Shown here piece after piece: positions 1 to 3,667 of a stretch of 5,108 bases of DNA. The translations under genes and the position numbers were made by a program. A model generated the notes under the pieces. It ran no database searches and was not told where the DNA came from. It worked only from the letters and a program-made list of their open reading frames with translations. The stretch's first letter is position 1. Every line of letters starts with the position of its first letter. Source of the DNA: Bacteriovoracaceae bacterium (GTDB taxonomy: Bacteria; Bdellovibrionota; Bacteriovoracia; Bacteriovoracales; Bacteriovoracaceae); the NCBI GenBank assembly GCA_007116425.1, contig SKIL01000304.1, positions 1-5,108 of the forward strand, in the 5' to 3' direction.

Positions 1-1
1 A

Positions 2-295
2 AATTTTGAAGATAAAGTTTTAAAGTCGAGCAAACCAGTACTCGTAGACTTCTGGGCAGAGTGGTGTGGACCTTGTCGCCAGCTTGGACCGATTCTTGAT
101 GAAGTTGCAGGAGAAGTTGGAGAAAAGGCTTCTATTGTGAAAATCAATGTCGACGAAAACGGTGAACTTGCGCAACAGTATGGAATTCGTGGAATCCCTA
201 CAATGATTTTCTTTAAGGATGGAGAAGCTGCAAAAACATTAGTTGGCCTCCAGTCAAAAGAAGAAATTACCAAGACAATTGATGAGCTTTCATAG
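2..295 (+). CDS. trxA: Thioredoxin, 3' part (5' end outside window)
   Basis: This is the C-terminal 97 residues of a thioredoxin, a small cytoplasmic thiol-disulfide reductase that reduces protein disulfides and is recycled by thioredoxin reductase. The redox motif WCGPC lies at 62-76 in the classic context FWAEWCGPC. The GIRGIPTM segment downstream carries the conserved cis-proline that faces the active site. The alignment with E. coli TrxA recalled from memory is continuous from about residue 11 to the C-terminus, so only about ten N-terminal residues and the start codon are missing off the left edge. The frame ends with TAG at 293-295. The gene lies 25 nt upstream of gmhA on the same strand, with no terminator between them, so the two are probably co-transcribed. 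The family call is very secure. Which thioredoxin paralogue it is cannot be told from one fragment. Confidence 0.95.
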   Translation, partial: NFEDKVLKSSKPVLVDFWAEWCGPCRQLGPILDEVAGEVGEKASIVKINVDENGELAQQYGIRGIPTMIFFKDGEAAKTLVGLQSKEEITKTIDELS

Positions 296-320
296 TCCTC
301 AACTACTATTTGGATAAAGT

Positions 321-905
321 ATGGCATCATTTATTACGAACTCACTAAAGGAAGGACAATCAACGCTTGAAGCTTTTTTAGAGTCTTCAAATGTTGAGCA
401 AATCCAAAGGGCCGTAGACCTTCTCGTTTCAACTTATGAATACGGTGGAAAGGTTTTTAGTTGCGGTAATGGTGGTTCGATGTGTGATGCCATGCACTTC
501 GCAGAAGAGCTGACGGGAAGATATCGTAAGGATAGAGCTTCCCTACCAGCGGTGGCCATTAATGACCCCAGTCACATCAGTTGTGTGGCCAATGATTTTG
601 GCTACGATCAAATTTTTTCGCGCTTTCTTGAAGGTTGGGGAAATAAAGGCGATACATTAGTTGCCATCTCTACTAGTGGAAATTCTCCTAATGTCATTAA
701 GGCCACAGAAGTTGCGAAGTCTAAAGGAATGACTGTCATTGGACTGCTTGGAAAAGGTGGCGGTCAACTGAAAGAAATGGTCGACATCCCTATCATCGTA
801 GAGTCTAAGATTACCGATCGCATTCAAGAGATTCACATTAAGTGTATTCATATCTTTATCGAAGGTGTTGAGCGTTCTCTTTTTCCTGAGAACTACCAAG
901 ACTAA
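321..905 (+). CDS. gmhA: Phosphoheptose isomerase (sedoheptulose-7-phosphate isomerase)
   Basis: GmhA converts D-sedoheptulose 7-phosphate to D-glycero-D-manno-heptose 7-phosphate, the first step towards ADP-heptose for the LPS inner core. It is a cytoplasmic, normally tetrameric SIS-domain enzyme. The 194-residue product is close to the usual length (E. coli about 192). It shows the phosphosugar-binding motif SCGNGGS (residues 47-53), then CDAMHFAEELTGRYR, SHISCVANDFG, AISTSGNS and DRIQEIHIK. By comparison with E. coli GmhA, the expected metal and catalytic residues are present: H59, E63, D92, T118, Q169 and H177. The ATG at 321 is preceded by only a weak purine stretch (GGATAAAG, 312-319), as is common for an internal operon gene behind the thioredoxin gene. 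No truncation or frameshift is visible. Confidence 0.96.
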   Translation: MASFITNSLKEGQSTLEAFLESSNVEQIQRAVDLLVSTYEYGGKVFSCGNGGSMCDAMHFAEELTGRYRKDRASLPAVAINDPSHISCVANDFGYDQIFSRFLEGWGNKGDTLVAISTSGNSPNVIKATEVAKSKGMTVIGLLGKGGGQLKEMVDIPIIVESKITDRIQEIHIKCIHIFIEGVERSLFPENYQD

Positions 906-943
906 GAGCTCTTTAAGGCAACTTTCCGACATATTTACTCACT

Positions 944-998
944 CTTTGTGGTGGCAATATATTCCTCATTTCACAAAGCACGAGATTTTTCCTTTTTT
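944..998 (+). terminator. Possible weak intrinsic terminator after gmhA
   Basis: A 7-bp inverted repeat (CTTTGTG at 944-950 and CACAAAG at 972-978, 21-nt loop) is followed by two T-runs (986-990 and 993-998). Position and T-tract suit transcription termination of the trxA-gmhA unit. The stem is short, AT-rich and long-looped, and the T-tract starts 7 nt after the stem, so this is a weak candidate. Confidence 0.3.
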
Positions 999-1034
999 GA
1001 TTTAAAATAATTATAAATAGTTAGAAGCTTTAAA

Positions 1035-1040
1035 AAGGAG
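1035..1040 (+). promoter_or_regulatory. Ribosome binding site AAGGAG that decides the TolQ-like start
   Basis: AAGGAG ends 9 nt before the ATG at 1050 but only 3 nt before the in-frame GTG at 1044. The spacing favours the ATG. The gap before it (1001-1034) is very AT-rich and probably holds the operon promoter, but no convincing pair of -35 and -10 boxes could be picked. Confidence 0.65.
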
Positions 1041-1049
1041 ACTGTGTCC

Positions 1050-1715
1050 ATGGACGGATCAGCAATCACAGGAATGATTAATACGGTGGCCGCCTTTATT
1101 CAAAGTGGCGGTGTTTTTATGTGGATTATCCTCGGGATCTGGGCCATTGGAATTGCCATCAGTCTCGAGAAGTTTGCAAAACTTACTTACAGATGGGATG
1201 TAGACGGTTCATCATTTATGAATGAACTACAAAGGTACATTCTCTCCAATGATATCCAAGGGGCCATTAGGGTTTGCTCAGGTTCTGGAGCTGCACTTCC
1301 AAAAGTTCTCAAAAGTGGACTTAAAAGAAGTGGCCAAAGTAGTGAGCAGATTCAAAATGCTATCGACGCAACAGCATTAGAAATTATTCCTAAGGTTGAA
1401 TTGCGGCTCAATTACTTACAACTGATTGCAAATATATCAACTCTTTTTGGACTTCTTGGAACGATCCAAGGCCTCATTCAATCTTTCTCTGCAGTTGCTG
1501 CTGCTGATCCTGCTCAAAAAGCAGAGCTTCTCGCAACAGGTATTTCTTTGGCCATGAATACGACTTTTATGGGTCTTCTCGCAGCTATTACTGTGATGAT
1601 GCTTCATACTTTTCTTGCCAGTAAGTCAGATAAAATTATCAACGAGATTGATGAGTTTTCAGTAAAGCTTATGGATCTTTTGGGGACTAAAACTGTAAGT
1701 GAAGCTCAAGGCTAA
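1050..1715 (+). CDS. MotA/TolQ/ExbB proton channel family protein (AglR-like)
   Basis: This is an inner-membrane channel subunit of a proton-motive-force motor. In this family a pentamer of TolQ/ExbB/MotA-type subunits encloses a dimer of TolR/ExbD-type proteins and couples proton flow to force. The 221-residue product has three membrane segments: about 21-40 (VFMWIILGIWAIGIAISL), 121-148 and 163-190. A large cytoplasmic loop lies between the first two, as in TolQ. The family core is clear: LFGLLGTIQGLIQSF (residues 132-146, with the pore threonine T138) and GISLAMNTTFMGLLAAI (164-180, with T171/T172). The proline that usually follows the GLxxAI stretch of the third helix in ExbB/TolQ is a threonine here (AIT). 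The gene is the first of three, followed 34 nt later by two ExbD/TolR genes. The ATG at 1050 is chosen for its spacing from AAGGAG; a GTG at 1044 would add two residues. One TolQ with two TolRs resembles AglR of the Agl motor, but a general TolQ or ExbB role is not excluded. Confidence 0.9.
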   Translation: MDGSAITGMINTVAAFIQSGGVFMWIILGIWAIGIAISLEKFAKLTYRWDVDGSSFMNELQRYILSNDIQGAIRVCSGSGAALPKVLKSGLKRSGQSSEQIQNAIDATALEIIPKVELRLNYLQLIANISTLFGLLGTIQGLIQSFSAVAAADPAQKAELLATGISLAMNTTFMGLLAAITVMMLHTFLASKSDKIINEIDEFSVKLMDLLGTKTVSEAQG

Positions 1716-1737
1716 TACATAAGAGACTTAAGACGAG

Positions 1738-1742
1738 AGGAG
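1738..1742 (+). promoter_or_regulatory. Ribosome binding site supporting a GTG start
   Basis: AGGAG, within the purine-rich run GAGAGGAGA, ends 7 nt before the GTG at 1750. This near-ideal spacing supports GTG as the true start of the first ExbD/TolR gene, which has no nearby in-frame ATG before its membrane helix. Confidence 0.7.
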
Positions 1743-1749
1743 ATCGGTC

Positions 1750-2280
1750 GTGTACAGAACGCCAAGCCGAAAAAGAAGGCCAAAAGAGATCAAAAAACCA
1801 AATCTAATTCCTATATTAGATGCAGTTTTTATCTTTATCTTCTTTCTCCTCATGTCTTCGAGTTTTATTAATATTTTTGAAATTTCGAGTGATATTCCGA
1901 TAGTCTCAAGTTCTCCCCCCCCTGAGGATGCACGAGATCCACTCGCTCTCACTCTACAGATTGATGCCGGCCAATTAACATTAAGCTCTGGTATTCCTTC
2001 AAGGCAAGTCGCAACTTTTGGAAAAACTAGCGATGGAAGCTATGACCTAGAGGGTCTAAGAGAAAGGCTCTATCAAATTAAAACGGAAAATCCAGAAGAG
2101 AGAACAATTATTTTGATGCCGATTGTAGATTTAGAGTATCGAGAAATTGTGAGAATCATGGATGCTGTTAGAGTCTTGAGAAGAACTGACGACGCAATCT
2201 TTATGACTAATGAAGATGGGATTGACGTTCGAGTTAATGAACTTTTTGGAAATGTTGTTTTTGGAAATATTCGCAGCTAA
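1750..2280 (+). CDS. ExbD/TolR family biopolymer transport protein, first paralogue
   Basis: This is a single-pass inner-membrane protein of the ExbD/TolR/MotB-like rotor or stator family, expected to sit inside the channel made by the upstream TolQ-like protein. The short N-terminus is very basic (SRKRRPKEIKK), which fits a cytoplasmic tail. The membrane helix (about residues 19-42, LIPILDAVFIFIFFLLMSSS) carries the essential proton-carrying aspartate, here D24. The periplasmic part has a proline run (SPPPED) and ends with the family pattern TIILMPIVDLEYREIVRIMDAV. At 176 residues it is longer than typical ExbD (about 140), with extra sequence between about residues 75 and 110. It starts with GTG behind a good ribosome binding site and lies 34 nt after the TolQ-like gene. 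A run of eight C residues falls inside the gene just after the helix. The two-TolR arrangement suggests an AglQ/AglS-like role, which is inference. Confidence 0.87.
   Translation: MYRTPSRKRRPKEIKKPNLIPILDAVFIFIFFLLMSSSFINIFEISSDIPIVSSSPPPEDARDPLALTLQIDAGQLTLSSGIPSRQVATFGKTSDGSYDLEGLRERLYQIKTENPEERTIILMPIVDLEYREIVRIMDAVRVLRRTDDAIFMTNEDGIDVRVNELFGNVVFGNIRS
1915..1922 (+). repeat. C8 homopolymer inside the first ExbD/TolR gene
   Basis: Eight consecutive C residues encode part of the Ser-Pro-Pro-Pro stretch just outside the membrane helix. A change of one base would shift the frame and remove most of the periplasmic domain. The run stands out in this AT-rich sequence. Confidence 0.9.
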
Positions 2281-2309
2281 AAGTTGCGTGACTGAAAGGT
2301 AATAAATAA

Positions 2310-2858
2310 ATGAGACGAAACCGTTTAATCAGATTCAGAGGAAAAAGAGAGAAGAAAGAACCTCTTGACCTCGATATAACATCTCTACTCGATATTCTCG
2401 TTATTATGCTCGTTTTTCTCCTTAACAGCTATAGTACTGCTGGCTTCATTGTCGATCTTCCAAGAGGTGTCACACTTCCTCTTTCTGAGTCTCAAGAAGT
2501 GAGCACTTCCGGAATTAATATTCAAGTCTCTCCGACAACCATATGGATTGATGATGAAGAAATTCTCAATGTAAGAGAACTTAGTGAGAACCCAGGTGTT
2601 AACCTTGATCATCAGGAACGACGAATTGTTCCACTTTACAATCGCCTTGTTGAAAAAAAGGAACAAATTCAGCGCATTGCGCTTACAACTCCTAACGCCC
2701 AAGACTTTTCAGGGATGGCCAATCTCATCGTTGATGAAACAATTCGCTACAGCCTTATTAAAAAGATTATGTATACGACGGCCGAGGCAGGCTTTCAGCG
2801 CTTTAAATTTGTCGTAATGGGTGATGAAACATCAAATATTGGTTTCGATGAACTTTAA
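2310..2858 (+). CDS. ExbD/TolR family biopolymer transport protein, second paralogue
   Basis: This is a second, clearly different ExbD/TolR protein of 182 residues. The basic N-terminal tail (RRNRLIRFRGKREKK) is followed by LDLDITSLLDILVIMLVFLLNSYS (19-42 region). The helix aspartate is D28, preceded by the family's D-I-T-S-L-L pattern. The periplasmic part ends with the ExbD-like stretch LIVDETIRYSLIKKIMYTTAEAGFQRFKFVVM, which matches the usual 'A-D-x-x-x-x-Y, I-x-x-x-M, A-G-F' pattern better than the first paralogue does. The domain is longer than typical ExbD, with extra charged sequence at about residues 85-125. The start ATG follows AAAGGT (2295-2300) by 9 nt, and the gene begins 29 nt after its paralogue stops. 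It ends one base before the stop of the convergent minus-strand gene. Two different TolR subunits per TolQ recalls AglQ and AglS of the myxobacterial Agl motor. Confidence 0.9.
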   Translation: MRRNRLIRFRGKREKKEPLDLDITSLLDILVIMLVFLLNSYSTAGFIVDLPRGVTLPLSESQEVSTSGINIQVSPTTIWIDDEEILNVRELSENPGVNLDHQERRIVPLYNRLVEKKEQIQRIALTTPNAQDFSGMANLIVDETIRYSLIKKIMYTTAEAGFQRFKFVVMGDETSNIGFDEL

Positions 2859-2912
2859 TCTACATAACGATAAGAGTGAAAGACCCTAAAACAAAGACCA
2901 AACCAATATTTG
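2833..2912. repeat. 13-bp perfect inverted repeat across the convergent gene junction
   Basis: CAAATATTGGTTT (2833-2845) and its exact reverse complement AAACCAATATTTG (2900-2912) flank a 54-nt spacer that contains both convergent stop codons (2856-2858 plus strand, 2862-2860 minus strand). Both arms are coding: each encodes an Asn-Ile-Gly stretch near the C-terminus of its protein. No T-tract follows on either strand, so a standard intrinsic terminator is not supported. It could form a hairpin in any read-through transcript. Confidence 0.7.
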
Positions 2913-3435
2913 CTAGTAATAATCTAAAGTAAGATAAGGTCCTTATAAACTCACTTACATTCAAAGCTAAAAATGCAAGCGACCATGCAAAAATTGCTAA
3001 GAGTTTAAATGTTTCACTTACTCCGTGAAAGACCCCTCCTAAGATAGCTAGAGCAAACATCAATATAAAGATATTGTTCATTAATATCTTTGTGGCCCTC
3101 TCTCTTCGTGACAATTTTGGGGCTTCTGCCAGTACTTCATATTTAATACTTTTAAAAATAAATTTCGTAAAGGCCCATGCTCTACGCAGCTTACCTTCCT
3201 CGTAAAGGAAATTAGGAGTAGAGCTACGCTGTAAGCTCCCATTTTTGAAAGAAAGATAATATTGATTAATTAAAAGTACGAGAAGAATGGGAGCGACGAC
3301 AAAGCCAATATCTAAAGATCCATAAAACGCACCATTAAATAGCTCAAAAATAGCGAGCAAAGTAAACAATGCAATCAGCGCCCACCTCATGGGAGTCAAG
3401 GCCTTAATAAATGCTATCGTTCTTTGTTGCTGCAC
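2860..3435 (-). CDS. Unrecognised polytopic membrane protein (about five membrane segments)
   Basis: I do not recognise this family. The 191-residue product (from GTG) is strongly hydrophobic, with likely membrane segments at about residues 18-39, 43-61, 119-138, 145-160 and 169-191. Between the second and third lies a basic hydrophilic region (about 64-116, including KLRRAW and KLSRRERATK), which by the positive-inside rule should be cytoplasmic. That places the N-terminus inside and the C-terminus outside or in the periplasm. No catalytic motif is visible. The GTG at 3435 is preferred because GGAGG (3444-3440) precedes it; a TTG at 3459 would add eight residues but lacks a ribosome binding site. 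The gene lies on the same strand as the TonB-like gene upstream but behind that gene's hairpin, so it probably has its own promoter. Its stop is one base from the end of the motor operon. A link to the motor is suggested only by position. Confidence 0.75.
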   Translation of the reverse strand: MQQQRTIAFIKALTPMRWALIALFTLLAIFELFNGAFYGSLDIGFVVAPILLVLLINQYYLSFKNGSLQRSSTPNFLYEEGKLRRAWAFTKFIFKSIKYEVLAEAPKLSRRERATKILMNNIFILMFALAILGGVFHGVSETFKLLAIFAWSLAFLALNVSEFIRTLSYFRLLLANIGLVFVLGSFTLIVM

Positions 3436-3439
3436 ATAT

Positions 3440-3444
3440 CCTCC
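3440..3444 (-). promoter_or_regulatory. Ribosome binding site for the minus-strand membrane protein
   Basis: Read on the minus strand, GGAGCGGAGG ends 4 nt before GTG (3435-3433). GGAGG lies at 3444-3440 and a second GGAG at 3449-3446 is 10 nt from the same codon. Both lie inside the reading frame that would start at TTG 3459, which argues for the GTG start. An AT-rich TAAAAT at 3475-3470 could be a -10 box, but no good -35 box is seen. Confidence 0.55.
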
Positions 3445-3535
3445 GCTCCGACTTTTCAATCGAACTTTTATTTTAACTCGAAACGAATTCTTATTTAGTG
3501 AATTTGCAAATATTAAGCTAAAGCATTGAAAACAT

Positions 3536-3555
3536 GCCTTAGGCAGTGCCTAGGC
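3536..3555. repeat. GC-rich near-palindromic pair in the intergenic region
   Basis: GCCTTAGGC (3536-3544) and GCCTAGGC (3548-3555) are separated by AGT. The second is a perfect 8-bp palindrome and the first is the same with one extra T. Together they can fold into a short hairpin with a bulge or present two similar dyad sites. The element stands out in the AT-rich 232-nt gap and could be a protein-binding site or a small structured element. No known operator is recognised. Confidence 0.45.
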
Positions 3556-3590
3556 CAGGGTCAAATGAACAACTAGCGATAGTTAAATAG

Positions 3591-3602
3591 CAATAATTAT
3601 TG
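3591..3602. repeat. 12-bp perfect AT-rich palindrome CAATAATTATTG
   Basis: A perfect 12-bp dyad lies 20 nt from the terminator-like hairpin and about 155 nt upstream of the minus-strand membrane gene. Such dyads can bind dimeric regulators, but AT-rich palindromes also arise by chance, so function is uncertain. Confidence 0.4.
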
Positions 3603-3621
3603 TCACTGCAACTTAAAATAT

Positions 3622-3661
3622 TGAAGTCAAGACCCTAGCTATTGCAAGGGTCTTGACTTCA
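3622..3661 (-). terminator. Strong hairpin terminator after the TonB-like gene
   Basis: A perfect 15-bp stem (3622-3636 with 3647-3661, core GAAGTCAAGACCCT and AGGGTCTTGACTTC) closes a 10-nt loop. It begins 6 nt after the minus-strand stop codon at 3670-3668. On the minus strand it is followed by AATATTTTAAG, a modest T-rich tract. No T-run follows on the plus strand, so it most likely ends the minus-strand transcript. The T-tract is imperfect, so it might act partly as an mRNA-stabilising 3' structure. Confidence 0.75.
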
Positions 3662-3667
3662 GGAGAA

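Noticed and set aside
657..932. Minus-strand open frame of 91 codons opposite gmhA
   Set aside because: It lies almost wholly within the well-supported gmhA gene, has no family motif and no ribosome binding site of note. It is a shadow frame.
997..1025. Promoter for the motor operon (TTGATT at 997-1002, TATAAA at 1012-1017)
   Set aside because: The boxes are only 9 nt apart, too close for a standard sigma-70 promoter, and no other well-spaced pair is clear in this AT-rich stretch.
1728..1952. Minus-strand open frame of 74 codons opposite the first ExbD/TolR gene
   Set aside because: It overlaps the start and membrane helix of a gene with clear family features; its composition reflects the antisense of that helix.
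2385..2817. Open frames on both strands inside the second ExbD/TolR gene (2385-2702 minus, 2584-2817 plus)
   Set aside because: Both are out-of-frame shadows of a gene with a clear helix aspartate and ExbD-like C-terminus.
3557..3652. Possible alternative pairing of AGGGTC (3557-3562) with GACCCT (3631-3636) as an antiterminator or riboswitch
   Set aside because: On the minus strand the terminator hairpin is transcribed before this segment, so it cannot act as an upstream antiterminator. Six bases may pair by chance.
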